Shown here piece by piece: positions 1 to 14,163 of a stretch of DNA of 64,000 nucleotides. Origin of the DNA: Piromyces finnis (lineage: Eukaryota; Neocallimastigomycota; Neocallimastigomycetes; Neocallimastigales; Neocallimastigaceae). Positions within the stretch are counted from its first letter, which is position 1; each line of letters starts with the position of its first letter. The translations under genes and the position numbers were made by a program. The notes under the pieces are model-generated. The model had not been told where the DNA came from. It searched no databases and saw only the letters and a list, made by a program, of their open reading frames with translations. The stretch spans positions 806,001 to 870,000 of the forward strand of contig MCFH01000013.1 of the NCBI GenBank assembly GCA_002104945.1. The letters run 5' to 3'.

Positions 1-262
1 ACTAAATGTTATTTCTTTTTTAGGTTTATTCATATTAAAATAATTTGTCTTCGATTATAATAAATTATTATTTTTTTTTTTTTTAATTCAAATATTTTAT
101 TAAAATAAATATATTTAAAGTTATTTGGTAAATAATTCATAAATAGAAAAACTCTTAATTATAGAAATAATACAAAGCATAAATAATTTTAAAAATATAT
201 CTTTAAAAATAATTTTGTGTGACCTTCCAAATTAAATTCTTCAAATTTTAAAAAATATTTCA
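1..262. other. AT-rich sequence upstream of LIG4
   Basis: No coding segment is recognisable. It holds poly-T and poly-A runs and presumably the 5' flank of the ligase gene. A CDS tail from a gene outside the window cannot be excluded. Confidence 0.4.
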
Positions 263-3200
263 ATGAATGACCATGATACATCAAAATATGAAAGATTTTC
301 AAATTTCTGTAGTTTATTAGAAACACTTCAAAAAAAAACAGGAAGAGCAACTAAGATATTTCAAAAAGATATTATACAACGATATTTTAATGTTTGTACA
401 TGTTAAATAATATAATTATAATTGATTAAAGCAATATTCTAAAATACAATATTAATATATATTTTTATTATATTGGTTTAAATAATTTAAAAGAAATGGA
501 GATTATATGGAGGTAGTTTATTTCCAGTAATAAGACTTCTTCTTCCACATGTAATTAATATAAAATATTTTTATTATAGTATTTTTAAAATTATTTAAAT
601 AATAAAAAAATTCAATTTCAAATTTGAAAGATTGATAAAAAAAGACTAAATTATAGAATTAAAGAAAAAACCTTAAGTAAGATTTATGTTAATGTATTAT
701 GTTTACCTCCAGAATCACCTGATGGAAGGACTTTAATTAATTGGAGAATCCCTGGAAAAGCAAAAATGGTATTAAATTATTTACCATTTAATTTTTGAAT
801 AAAATATCATAAAATACTAAATTAAAAATGTAAATACAGAAAACAGTTGGAGATTTCGCTTCAGTGTTATATGGTGTTTTGCTTAAACGTTCAACATTTA
901 CTGGAAAAAGTGTATTAACTATCTCTGATATAAATGAAAAACTGGACCAATTAAATCAAGCAGAGTCATTGTAAAATTAATTACTAAATAATTACAATAA
1001 ATTTAATATTAAATAGAATAATAATAATATTAATTTTTTTTTTTTTAAAAAAAAAAAAAAAAATTATAAGTGACCAACAAAAAGATTGTATGCGTTCATT
1101 TTATACCTCTTTAACACCATTAGAACAAAAATGGATTGTAAGGATTATTTTAAAGGGTATAAATAAATATTTTTATTTAGTAATGAGTAAATCTAACAAC
1201 ATAACTAGATAACTTGTTGTAATACCAATTATGTTTTTAAATATATAAGATCTAAAAATAGGTCTAACAGAAAATTCAATATTAAATATTTATCACCCGG
1301 ATGCACTTAATATGTTTAATGTTTGTAGTGATTTATATGAAGTTGTTGAAAGTTTAAATGATTCATCAAAAAGAATAGAAATAAATGTTTGTAAATTATA
1401 TACATATATTATTACCAAATTAAGATTATTTATATATAATAATACTTGTTATTTTTAAAGGGTTTATCTGTATTTCATCCATTCCAACCTATGTTATGTG
1501 AGAGGATTCCTATTAATAATTGCTTGAAAGTACTAAATACAAATACATTTTATATTGAAAACAAACTAGATGGTGAAAGAATCCAACTTCATATGAAAAA
1601 TGGAGAATTTCAGTACTGGTCTAGGTATTATATATTTTAGCAACATTAAACTACATTAATTATATATTTTTTAATTGTTAATTAATAAATAATAAGAAAA
1701 GCAACGCAGTATACAAAAGCATATGGAAGTAATAAAAATAATGGAACTTTAACACCTTTTATTTATGATGTTTTTAATCCTTCAATTTATGAGTAAATAA
1801 AAAATTAATATTAATAATATCAATAGTTATATTGAAGTAATAATTATATAATTTATAAAGATGTATTTTAGATGGTGAAATGTTAGTATATGATCCAAAT
1901 ATTGATGATTTCTTGCCATTTGGATCTTTAAAAACAGCTATTTTAGATCAATCCGATGAAAAAATGAAAAAAAGGCCTTGTTTTGTTATATTTGATGTAT
2001 TATATGTAAATGGGAAATGTTTAACAAATCAACCAATGATTAATAGAATAAAACTATTACCAGAAATTATGAAAGAAAAGTATGGTTATGTTATGTTTCA
2101 TAAACGAGAAGAAGCTAAAACTACAAATGATATTATAAAAGCATTAGAAAAAATTATAGAATTACATGGTGAAGGTTTAGTAATTAAAGATCCAAATTCA
2201 ACATATGAATTGGGAACAAGATCAAAACGATGGATAAAAATAAAACCTGAATATATAAATTCACTATGTGATGAACTTGATGTATTGATTGTTGGAGGGT
2301 ATTATGGTAATGGTTATAGACGTGGGAAAATATCACATTTTTTATGTGCTGTACTTAAAGATAAAGAAGATATTGAAGGAGAAAATAATAATGATAATAA
2401 TAATAATAAAGATACTAAAGATATGCCTCATTTTGTATCATTTTGTAAATTTGGTACAGGATATTCTTTAAATGAATTAGAAGGATTATCAAAAGAAAAG
2501 AATGGTAATTGGAAACCACTAGATCCTAATAATATCCCATCATGGCTTTCCTTAGAAAAAAAAGATATGCCGGATGTTTATATACGACCAGATCATTCAC
2601 AAATTGTTCAATTAAAAGCGACTGAAATAGTTCCTTCAGTTGCATATTCAGCTGGTGTAACCCTACGTTTTCCAAGATTTGAAAAAATCAGAGAAGATAA
2701 AACATATGAAAATTGTTTAACACTAAAAGAATTAATACAACTTCGAAATCTTTCTTCGGGACGTCTTCAAACAAAAACTCTAAATCCCACTAATACAGAA
2801 CCAATTTCTCTTGAAGGCATGACATCAAAAAAAAAAAGAAGAATAACAGCAAAATCGGAAATTTCTATAATGCATTCATTTGTTGGAGCTGATACTTCAA
2901 ATATAGATAAGATGGATTCTCTTTTTGAGGATATTGAATTTTGTGTTATGCCTGGTATAAATAATGAAAAACAACCTAATTTAACAAAGCAAAAATTAGA
3001 AATATTAATTGTTGAACATGGAGGGAAAATTATTCAAAACCCACATTCAACATCTACGAAATATGTGATAGCTGATAAAATAAGTAAATAATACATTTTT
3101 ATTTAATTAATATTTATAACCAATATTGACTATAAAATAAAATAAATTTAGCGTTAAAAGTAAAAAATATAATAAATACAAAAATGCATGACATAATAAA

Positions 3201-4285
3201 ATCTCAATGGGTTATTGACTGTATAGAGAAAAAAAAACTTTTGGAACTTTCCAGTAGATATACAGTTTTTTTATCAGAGAAAACTATTATAAATCTAAAA
3301 AAAAATATGGATTTATATGGAGACATATATACGGAAGAATATTCATTAGAAAACTTTAAAGACGTAAATATATATAATCATAATAATTATTGTAATTATT
3401 ATAATATTATAATAAATCATAATGTATATTTTAAATAAAAAAAATTGTATTGATATAAAATATTATCATAATAGTTTTTACAAGAAATGGATAAAAATGA
3501 GTCATTCAAAAAAGTTTTAAATAAATATACTCCTGGAAATAAATCCAGTGATAATAAAGAGACAGAGAATAAAGAATTATTAAGAATAATATCATCTATA
3601 GAAGAAAGATATATATATACTATATATGGATTATTTAGAAATATTGTAGGTTATTTTCCATTCAAAGAATATAATACAGACAAAAAAAAAATAAAATATG
3701 GATTATTGTCAAGGTAATAAATAAATATATGAAAATATGAAATATTGTGACATTAATAAAATAGACTTTTAAATATATAATACCTTAAAATTATTAAAGG
3801 TTACATTACGCAGAATATTCATTTATGTTTTATGGTGGTAATTCAAAAAAAACAGTTAAGTATAATATCAACAATATAAATTTATAATAAAATAAAAAAT
3901 AATTATAACTCTTCAATAATAACTAACTTAATTTTGTATTTTTCTACGGATTCAGATAACTTCCGAATGCTCTCATATATTTATAGATCCAGAATTTAAT
4001 AATTATACACAAGAAATACAGAAAATAACAAACCTGTTAGTTAAAATAAATATATCTTGAATAATATCTAGAAAATAAATTAATAAATTATAGTATTAAT
4101 ATTAATTACAAATGTTAAAATATATAAAATGTATATTAAAAATCTCTAGATATGAAAAAAAACCAAGGTTTGTTAATATTCAATGGATATTTGATTCTAT
4201 AAAACAATGCTTCTTAGTTTCTGAGTCAGACTATTTACCTGCTCATTCAATTTCTGCAAACCCAAAAATTAATTTCTTGGATTAG
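263..4285 (+). CDS. LIG4: DNA ligase IV (ATP-dependent), multi-exon
   Basis: This is the ligase that seals double-strand breaks in nuclear non-homologous end joining. I could chain about 14 exons in frame, among them 263-391, 494-550, 631-768, 840-970, 1071-1156, 1250-1386, 1461-1624, 1861-3083, 3152-3363 and 3475-3713, ending at TAG 4283-4285. The catalytic-lysine motif I, KLDGER, lies near 1567-1584 in the context FYIENKLDGER, which is the ligase IV form rather than ligase I or III. It is followed by an LTPFIYDVF segment and the LDGEM motif near 1870. The C-terminal part carries two BRCT-like regions: one around HGGKIIQN, TLKVKNII and HDIIKSQWVIDCI (about 3010-3240), and one around EERYIYTIYG, HIFIDPE and VNIQWIFDSI (about 3600-4210). 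That is the ligase IV tandem-BRCT layout. Two introns (after 391 and 1386) use the donor GTTTGT. Exon joins around 1625-1860 and 3714-4160 are less certain. Family assignment is strong. Confidence 0.88.
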
Positions 4286-4526
4286 ATTTTATCAAGTTAA
4301 CATTAAAAAATTTTTTTTAAAATATATATATATATATATAAAAAAAAAAAAAAAAAAAAAAGAAATGTAATATTACAATATATTTTTACAATTATCATAC
4401 GTTTTGACTTTTGAAAATTTATAACATTTGTTATTTATTAAATAATTTACTTATTTTTCTATACTTTCTCAAGTATATATGTATATATATAACTTTTTAT
4501 ATAATAAAATATTTAATTCTATAATT
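4286..4526. other. Convergent intergenic gap between LIG4 and rotatin
   Basis: This 241 bp spacer separates two converging stop codons. It contains a (TA)n run next to poly-A near 4322-4362 and must hold both 3' ends and polyadenylation sites. No gene is seen. Confidence 0.5.
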
Positions 4527-4975
4527 TTAAAATTGAATAATCTTTTCAGATACTTCTTTTTTATCTAATAATTTCAAAATTACTACAATATTTTTTAATA
4601 ATCCGGATAAACATTTTTGATTTTCATCTAAACCTTCTTTCTTGATAGAATTTAATACTTTGGAATTCATTATATAAGGAAAGTCTAATTATTTCCATCA
4701 AACAATATTTTGTAAATTAATAATTTTTTAAGATAATAAATTTTAATAATAATACATTAATTTATTTACCTAAACATAAAGATGAATATAAATCTTGAAT
4801 TTTATCTGAAATATTTAAACGTTTAAAGAAAGCATGAGCTTTTTGATTATTATATAATATAATCCAAAACAGTAATGTAACAATGTATATATTTTTTATA
4901 TTTTTTGATTTCAAAATTGGCAATAAACCTTTAATATATGAATCTAATTTTTTAAAATGATTATTGTAATAGCAA

Positions 4976-5050
<75 letters not shown>

Positions 5051-8000
5051 AAATATGACAAAAAAGCAATGAATGCTGGAAAAAAAAAACTAAAATTAAA
5101 ATAATAAAATATAATTATAATTTAATAAGTATTTACCATTGGCTAAAAAAAATGCTTTGTTTTCTTTATAGTTAGATAAATTACACAATGTCATTAAAGA
5201 CTTATATTGTAATGTTTTTTTTCTAATAGATAAAATATCAAGTAACAAATGAATTATTCCTTTTTTAAATTGTATAATAAAAAATGAGTTAAAAATATAA
5301 TTTTAATTAATAATATTCTAATATTTTTAATACCTGTTATTCTGATAATATGTATAGCTGAATCTTTATACAACGACAGATTTTTAAAAAAATCTAAAAT
5401 ACTTTCTAATTTTATTAAGTCTTTCAATTTAAATGTAAACAACATTTTTTCATATAACGTCTCGGGTATATTTTCCTTTGATATTATTAATTTTAATAAA
5501 TTTTATAAGTAATGTGTTTAAGAAGACAAATAAATAAATAAATATACAATTAAATATATCGAAAAAAAATAAAATTTACTTTAATTAGATAAATTCTTGA
5601 ATCAAAAGATATTGCTATTGAATTAAATAATTCAATAATTAATCCGAAAACTTCTATTTTTAAATCATCTTTATTTAATAATTTAGAAATATGAGATACT
5701 ATTGAATTTCCATATTCATTTGATAAATTTCTTTGATTCTCAAATAAAGATTTTTTTGCAAGAGGATAATTTGTAATGAAATTTCTTTCAAATAATAAAA
5801 CTTCATATACGATGTTATAGTATATCCTTTTTGACTGTAGAAATTCTATTAATAGCGAATTAATATTTAAATGATATAAAATTTCCTATAGTAATATATT
5901 TTAAAGTTAAATATTTATATATATAACATATATGTGTATGTATAGATTTTTATTACTCTAATTATAATACCTTAACTTTCAAAGAATCCAGCAATGAATA
6001 ACGTAGTAAAGAAATATACAATATTATTTTCTTTTGATTAACTTCTGAAAATTTATAATTCTTTATTTAAAATATAATATATAATTAATTCTCAATTATT
6101 ATTATAATATTATTAACAATACATTTATACTTACTTCTCTTAATTTGCTAATTTTATTATATAACTTTTGGCATACATTTTCTATACATTACAAATAGTT
6201 TTAAAATAAATGCATATGAATAACATATATTGAAAAGTGTTAATTATTTATATCAATAATTACCTTCTATAAAGTATTGTTTAGCTGATTGACAATACAT
6301 TAAAAGTATTTTTAATGATACATACAATGACTCATTAAACACACTATTTGAATTCAGATGGTCATTCATTAATAATAAATATAATTCTCTACAAAGAAAA
6401 TAACCTACTGTACAGCCGTAATGATGAGAAATATTGTTATTTAATATTTCAATTAATTCATTATCAATATTTGTATTTAACTGAAAATAATAATTAAGAA
6501 GTCTTGCTAATAAATAAGTAGCAGCCTTTTTATTTTCAATGCCATTTTGATATATTATCATTTCACATAAAACATTTATTGATGATATCTTAACATTTGT
6601 TAATAAAAATGATTTTCTAATGAAAAGACTTTTTAAATCATTTTTAATACATTGCTGAAGAGAATCACCTATTAATAAACATAATAAACGTACAACTTGA
6701 CATTGGAATTTATCAAACTTTCTTATTCTCGAATCATTTTTCATATTTCCACAATTATTGGGATTGTTCGAATAACCAGATAAATATGCATTCATAAAAA
6801 TTATGATGTTTTGTAATTTATTAATAAAAGATGTATTTTCAATTATTTTGTATTCTAATTCTTCATTATCATAAAATATTATTAAAAACAACTTTAAAGT
6901 AGAGTATATAATATTATATACATAATCACTATTATTTTGATAATAATACCGCAAATTATAGGACATTGTATATTCTAATAGTTCATTTTCAGGTTTTGAA
7001 CTATTATATGTGGGTATAATCAAAAATTTAAATAAATCTTCCCATAACTCCTGTTCAATTATTATATTTATTAATATATCTTTAAACCTTTGTGCAATAT
7101 TTAATATTAATTCTATTAACGATATTTTGTATGCTAAGCAATCACAATGATTATTTATCAAATACTTTAAATTCGAAAAAAAGCCTGATTTTATAAATAG
7201 TACTTCCAATTGTTTCATTTGTTCTTCATCAATGAATCCTTCTGGAATATTTTCATTTCCACTATCATTTTCAACTCCGTTTGTATCATATGAATAATTT
7301 TTATAAATTTTATCATTAAAAGAAACAAGAAAATTATTTAGTACGGATAATAATTCTTTTTTCAATAATATATCGGTTGATTTATTTATTAATAAATCAA
7401 ATGTTGAATCAATAAATTGAGGAGCTTGTAAACATATATATTTATAACTTCCTTTAAATGGAATTATATTTGCTAAAATACCATATGATAGTGATTTAAC
7501 TTTTATATTTTCAGATTTCATTCCAGTAATTAACCAAAGTAAATATCCATTTTCATTTAACCAATATTTTTCCCAATTTATTTCATATTTCATAGATATA
7601 TGAACATCCAATAAATAATATGATATTAATCTTAAATTCTCAAATAAAAGATAGTATGTTTTTTGTGCATCTTGTTCTAAATTAGTAATTTGTATATCTC
7701 TACATTTCTTAATTAATGCTTTTATTAGCATATTAATATTGTCAATAGAAATATTTGATATTAAATTTGGTAATAACAAAAATTCTAAAAGACAATACAA
7801 ATTCCAATAAAGTTGTTGATTAAACATTTCAGTAAATTTCGTTTCATTGTTACACAATTTTGTAATATATTGAATTAATATATTAACATATTTATTTAAA
7901 GATAGGCATCTATTATTAGGATTTTGACTTAAATCTATATTTGATAAATAGGATTGAATAAATACAACAATATTTGATAATAATATCGAAGCGCATGATT

Positions 8001-11000
8001 CATTTATTTCCTTAATTTCATCTTCATCCTGATTTTGAATTTCATTATTTTGTTTTTTATTTATAATAATATCACAACAACTCTTAAAAACATCATATAT
8101 TGTATTGTGTATATATTCATTTATCTGATTATTACATTCATTCATATTTACATTATTAATATAAAATTTGGATAAAAACAGCAAGATTGAACCAAATAAC
8201 TCAGCATCTTGATATGTTGCAGGTGGAACAGATAAAAACCTAATGCATAAAAAAAATATTACAATTTTATTATAATAGTTTAATAATAATATAATGATAA
8301 TATCTTTAAAATTTTATATTTTACTAATTATTCTAAATTATAGTTACTTTCTTAAAAATTTTAAGATATTATTTTTAGGCAATAATTCATAATCTCTTTT
8401 ACAATAACAGCATTTACATATTATTTCCAAATTCTCAAGAAACTGTGAATGGTTTTTTGATTTATACATATTATTTAAATTTTCATCATTCTTATATTTA
8501 AATATATTTTCTTCTTGAAATATATTATTCCTGTAAACAATACTGTTTCTATAATCTTATATATACAATAAATTTGTATTTAATACATCTATAAATAGTT
8601 ATCGATTTAATGTTAACATAAAAATAAAAATACTATGTAATTTTTATTTACCTATTAATATTTTCCAAACTTTTTGTAATGATTCATTTTCTAAAACCTC
8701 ATTATTTTGGTAGTTAAAAATGTTAAATACTTTCACATTTTCATTATATATATTATAATGGTCAACCACCTGTATTGGCAATAAATTATTATTAACATTG
8801 ATTTGAAACGTTTTATCCATTATACTATCTTTTTCCTTAAAATATAATTGATAATCATCAGATCTAAATAATATGTATGAGAATATTTTTGCAATCAAAT
8901 AATTGATTTTTTTATTAGGATGAAAACTTAATATTATTAAATTTTTTAAAAACTGGTTGTTAATATTTGAATCAAAATTATATAGAAAAGATTGATATCC
9001 TTTATTTTGATACTTAATAATTAAAAGCAATATTTTTAAAAAGTACTCTGATATCATTTCGTGATTAAATAATATATCTGATTTTTCCACTACAATATCT
9101 ACTATGAATATACAGAATTCTTTTAACATCTCATCCTTAATTTTTATATTTTCTTTTTGAATATTCATTAAAATATTTAGTAACTCTTCCATATTTATTT
9201 TTAAACTACCTTCATCTTCCAATAATGCTTTTGTTTTTAGAATCTGAGATTTTAATATATCATCTGTAACATTAATTCTCTTATATATATTATTTTCAAT
9301 TCTCATTTGATCATCTTCTAATATATCAATATCAGCATTAGTAAAATAGTATATGTTCCATTGAGACACTTTATTATTAGACAACTGATTGATCTCACTA
9401 AATATTTCACTAATAATTTTAAAACCTTCTTTTCGAACATTTTCCTCTTTATAATAGAGCATACGCAACCATAGAACGATTTGCTTATTATATATACAAT
9501 TATTTTTAATTTTTTTAAAAGCTATTAATGACATATCATGAATATCTTTATCATTATATATCTGAAGCCATAAAATTAAATTGTACAATTTAGAATTTCC
9601 TTGGTCTGACTTTATAAAATATTTTATAAATAATTTGGTTAATTGCTTAATATGAATATCATCATCTTGCATTCCATAGTTTATTATAGTAATTAATATA
9701 TCAAAATTTTTAATCATAATAGAATGGAAATTATTAATTTTTGACGGATCACAAAATAAATTATTTTTTTCTATTTGAATTAATTCATACAGTGTGCTCT
9801 TTCTAATCCATAGTTGGGGGTGTTTTACAAATTGTAACAATATATTTAAATCACCATCCTGAATAGTATTAGAATTAAATATTTTATTAATAACTGTAGA
9901 TGGTACTCCAAATGATGAAGGTATGTTAATGATATAATTAATAATATTCCAAAAATTATTTGAATAGGTATCATGATCAGTTATATTAATTAAATTACAT
10001 ACAAAATCCAAAATTAATTTAATCAATATTTCCCGATTATATATAATTTGAGAAAAGGCTTCTTTATCTTCAAATTGATTTGAATTATTTATTAATGTAT
10101 CATTTTCTATATTTATATTATTATTGTGATTATGGTTGTTATTATTATAACTAAGTGGATTTGATTGATAATATGAATTTTTTTCAAACTCAAATTCTTG
10201 TTTTAATACTTCACTCCATTGATTAACATAATATTCATTATCTTCATAATAATAACCGATTATTTCAATTAATAAAGATACATAATATAATATTGTATTT
10301 TCAATTAATACACTTTTTTCTTCTGTCATAGATAAATTAACGACAGATTCAATATAAAATGATATATATGGTATAATTTTATATATAATAGATATTAATT
10401 TATTAATATATTTTGGAAATCTAATATAAGGGACTATTGCAGTAAATATTTCATGACACGCAAATGGAATTGATATTGAATAGTCATCTAAATATTCATC
10501 ATTTTCATTCATGTTATTATCATTTACTACATTTTTTTTTTCATTTTTTACTTGATTTATATTATTAGATATATTTGCTGAAAAAACAATTTCTTCATTT
10601 ATATTGGTATATTCTATATTCAATTTAAATTCCTTTGTCCATTCTACAGTTAAAATGTCTAAATACTTTATGGATTGTTCAAATCTTGATGTACTTCTTG
10701 GATCTAATCCTCCAATAATTGCCTATATAATCATTAATGTATTATATTTAAATACAAAAATCATTATTATTATATATAAAATTTAATAGATAGAATTAAA
10801 TATTTATATATTTTTATATAAATATATATATATTGTGTGTATGAAAGACAAAATGTACCCTAAAAAGTTGGGATCTTTGTAAAAATACTTGTGATCCATA
10901 TGAATTTATCAAATAATAAAAAACATTTTCTTCATTTTCTTGAACAATCAGATTTGTTAACATTGATGAGTAATCATTAATAATCTTATGATCTGAACTA

Positions 11001-12251
11001 TACAATTTAATGAAATTATATGTTGAAATTGAATTGGGTATACGTGGTGGTGAAGGATATGAATTAATCTTAATATCTACATATATATTAAAAATATTAG
11101 TTCCAACGAACAGAAACATTTTTTTTTTTGTATATATATATAATACTAATACATTAAAATTTACTCTTTCTTTGATTTCCTATCTCAAATATAGAACTTT
11201 TATTATTTTTGCTAGTATTGTTATTATTTTGAATATTACTATACACACTTTTATGGGTATCATTATTAAATTTTGTTAATTGGATATCATTATTATAATG
11301 TTCTGTTGAGTTATAAGCAAAATTTTTTAAATTGTTTTTTTCATTTAATTTAAAATTATCCTGTTTATTTAAATTCAGTATTGCTTTTTTTTCTTCTATT
11401 TTACCATTATTTAATGCTTTAAAATGATTTGAATTATTATTTACATTATTGTAATATTTATTTTGTATACTTTGAAAAAGGGTATCATTATCAGGGGTAT
11501 CTATATTTAATAATAAGTTTATTATTGTATCAATGTATACATGAAACTGAGAATCAACACTATTCCGTTGTTTTCTAAAAATTGGTATTCCACCTTGTTC
11601 AATTAATATAGAACAAGCTCGTGGTGTCTATTAATATTATAATTTTTAATAATATTATTACTATTAAAAGATATTTTTTTATAAAAAATTATAAAAATAC
11701 AAAATACTGTACTTGTAAAAGTTCAATGAATAACGATAAAATATTTATTGCTAGCTCTTTATCACTATATATATTATCATTAATAATCATGTGTAATAAA
11801 TTTTTGTATAATTCTGGTTCTATGCATAAATCCTCTATAAAACACAGAATAATAAAATGAAATTAATAATTTTTTCTTGAATTTTAATTTTAATATAAAA
11901 ATAACTCATATACCTATTTGAATTAAATTTCTTGACAATTTCAATCTTAAAGAATTTAACGAACGATATTTAATCTATATTATTTTTTTTATTATTATTA
12001 TTATTATTATTAATAATATAATTTATTATATTATTAATGTTAATTATATATATATACACACCTCCCATAATGGATGTCCTATTGCGCATTAATAATTAAT
12101 AAAATAATAAATATATATATTAATAATTAATACTTTAATACTATTAAATATACATATATCATTATATGTTTATTAAATAATCATAATTTAAAATTATTCA
12201 ATGAATTTGACTTTTACCTAATTTTTTTATAATTACTGATATTTTATCCAT
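4527..12251 (-). CDS. RTTN: Rotatin-like centriole/basal-body protein (RTTN/Ana3 family), multi-exon
   Basis: This is a very large, helical, low-complexity-rich protein with no catalytic motif. The start is the ATG complementary to 12249-12251. The first exons splice to MDKISVIIKKLGHPLWEIKY, then RSLNSLRLKLSRNLIQ. This matches the diagnostic N-terminus of rotatin (a KLGH motif, then an armadillo-like helix pair), and continues into EPELYKNLLHMI and TPRACSILIEQGGIPIF in the same order as the family. Two very long exons cover about 10623-8644 and 8250-6253, and many short exons follow down to the stop at 4527-4529, ending ...KIIQF. The total of roughly 2,000 or more residues fits rotatin. In animals the family acts in centriole elongation and basal-body integrity, so its presence suggests a flagellated zoospore stage. 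Several 3' joins between 4527 and 6250 are approximate. A split into two genes is possible but unlikely, because exon phases continue. Confidence 0.72.
4974..5049. repeat. (TTA)n microsatellite in a rotatin intron
   Basis: An uninterrupted run of about 25 TTA units lies in an intron near the 3' end of the rotatin gene. On the rotatin strand it reads TAA. Confidence 0.9.
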
Positions 12252-13043
12252 TTTTAACTTTTTTGTGATACTTTATAATTTCTTAAAAGGAAAATACTAC
12301 AATTTTAGTGTATTTTTAAAATACCAAACATAAATAATAATTTATTTAGAAAAAGAATTATTAAACTATTTTATATCACTTTAATTATTAAAGTTTTTAT
12401 TTTTTCAGTTTATTAAATATTAATGAACTAATAAAACTATTTTATAATATTTTAATATCAAAAAATAATAATAATAATAATAATAATAAAGTAAAAATAA
12501 AAAGAAAAAAATAAAATAAAAAAGATATTAGGTAAATTTAATTACTTTTTTTCTTTAATTAAAAATTTTATTAAAAAATATAAAAAGTTTAATTCATAAT
12601 ATTTTTAACTATTAGTTTTTGTGTAAATATTAAAATAAAATAAAATAAAAAAAAAAAAAGTATAGAAAATATGTATACTATATACTATTTGTTTTTAAAA
12701 ATTTACTTTCAAATTAATAACCTCTATAGATAACATTATAAATTTAAAATATTTTATTTTTATTATTATCTTTATTTACAATAACTTTTTTAAAAAATTT
12801 AAATTGCATAATTCAATTTCAGTTTCAACTTATGAAATTTATAAATAAATAAATAAATTACAAATATATTATTATATTTGTTAATAAATCTAATGTTTTG
12901 CTTTGCTTTGCTTTTTTTAATTTGTTTTTTTTTTTTTTCTATTAAAAATATTAAAAAGAATATTAATTTCCATTTTAATAAAATTTGATTATTGAAAATT
13001 AAATAAAGTTATTATTAAACTTAATTTAATTTATAGAAATTAG
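12252..13043. other. Intergenic region between rotatin 5' end and ISCA1 3' end
   Basis: This 0.8 kb AT-rich region contains a short (ATA)n run near 12463-12488, many A and T runs, and three TTTGC units near 12896-12912. It should include the rotatin promoter. No coding or RNA gene is recognised. Confidence 0.5.
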
Positions 13044-13670
13044 TTAAACACTGAAACTTTGACCACATGAGCAACTTTCCTTGATATTTGGATTTTTGAA
13101 AACAAATTTTGCTGATAATTTATCCTTAACAAAATCTAATTCTGAACCAATAATGGTAAAAACAGCTTTTGAATCTACAAATAATTTAACACCTTTATAT
13201 ATTTAAATAATAATTTCATTTAACAACTAATTCCAATGTAAAATATACTTGAATGTCTATATATTATTTACCATCTTGATTAATTTCTTCATCGTATTTT
13301 TCTTTTTTGGAAACCATATCCATTGTATATTGTAGACCGGAGCAACCCTTATTTATTACTGAAACCTTTAAAGTTGGATTTACTCCTGGCATTTTCTTTT
13401 GAGCTCCTAATTGTAATTGTTTAATTCTTGAAACAGCGGAAGGAGTCTTTGAAATAATAATTTTAAATGAACATATTTGTACATTTATAATAATAAATTT
13501 TATAAATATTATAATTTGAAATTTAATAATGGTATTTCAAAATATATATATATACATATATATATTTATATAACATATAAAATATAAATATATATTTATT
13601 ATACCAATGATAAAATTTGCTTAGTAGCAGCAGGTTTTAAAGCTTTTTGAATGTTAGCAATTAATGGCAT
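13044..13670 (-). CDS. ISCA1: Iron-sulfur cluster assembly protein, ISCA1/Isa1 type (A-type carrier)
   Basis: This is an A-type Fe-S assembly protein, a family that helps make [4Fe-4S] clusters in mitochondria or mitochondrion-derived organelles. Three exons splice together: about 13670-13605, 13450-13272 and 13202-13044. The protein starts MPLIANIQKALKP and contains the core IKQLQLGAQKKMPG, the first cysteine motif GCSGLQY, the DGVKLFVDSKA strand, and the C-terminal CSCG motif just before the stop (ends CSCGQSFSV). The three conserved cysteines are therefore all present. The C-terminal half, with FVFKNPNIKESCSCG, is ISCA1-like rather than ISCA2-like. The short N-terminus could serve as an organelle-targeting peptide; in an anaerobic fungus that would be the hydrogenosome, which is an inference. 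It lies head-to-head with the ketoacyl-CoA reductase gene. Confidence 0.87.
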
Positions 13671-14163
13671 TTCTATTTATTTTAAAAAAAATCTAATTTT
13701 AAAATTAATAATATTGTAAAAAAAAAAAAAAAAAAAAAATATTTTTATTTTTAATCTTTAAAAAAATTTTATCAAGAAATTTTACTTGAAAAAATTAAAA
13801 AGATTATTAAATAAACACCATTTCCATTTTCCGATATTTATCAAGTTTATGCATAAGTGTGACATTTAATTTATATCTATGTAATATGATCATATAATAT
13901 TTATAATTTTAAATTGTTAAAACACATAATTTTATCAAAAAATCACTTGATTTAATAATTATTCATATGAAAAAATTCCAATCATAATCCTATTTAATTT
14001 GATCAAATAATTAAAATATAATGGAATTCAAAGTTTAATACTACACGATTTTTAATTTATAAAAAATTGCCTTTTATTATTATTAAATAAATAATAATAA
14101 TAAATAATAATAAATAAAAATAATAAAAAAAGAAATAATAAATAATTAAAAAGAAATCCAAAA
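13671..14163. other. Divergent promoter region between ISCA1 and ketoacyl-CoA reductase
   Basis: This 493 bp spacer separates two divergent start codons, so it must hold both promoters. It shows a long poly-A run near 13721-13739 and A-rich sequence with AATAATAAATA repeats just upstream of the + strand ATG. I could not identify a specific regulatory motif. Confidence 0.5.
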
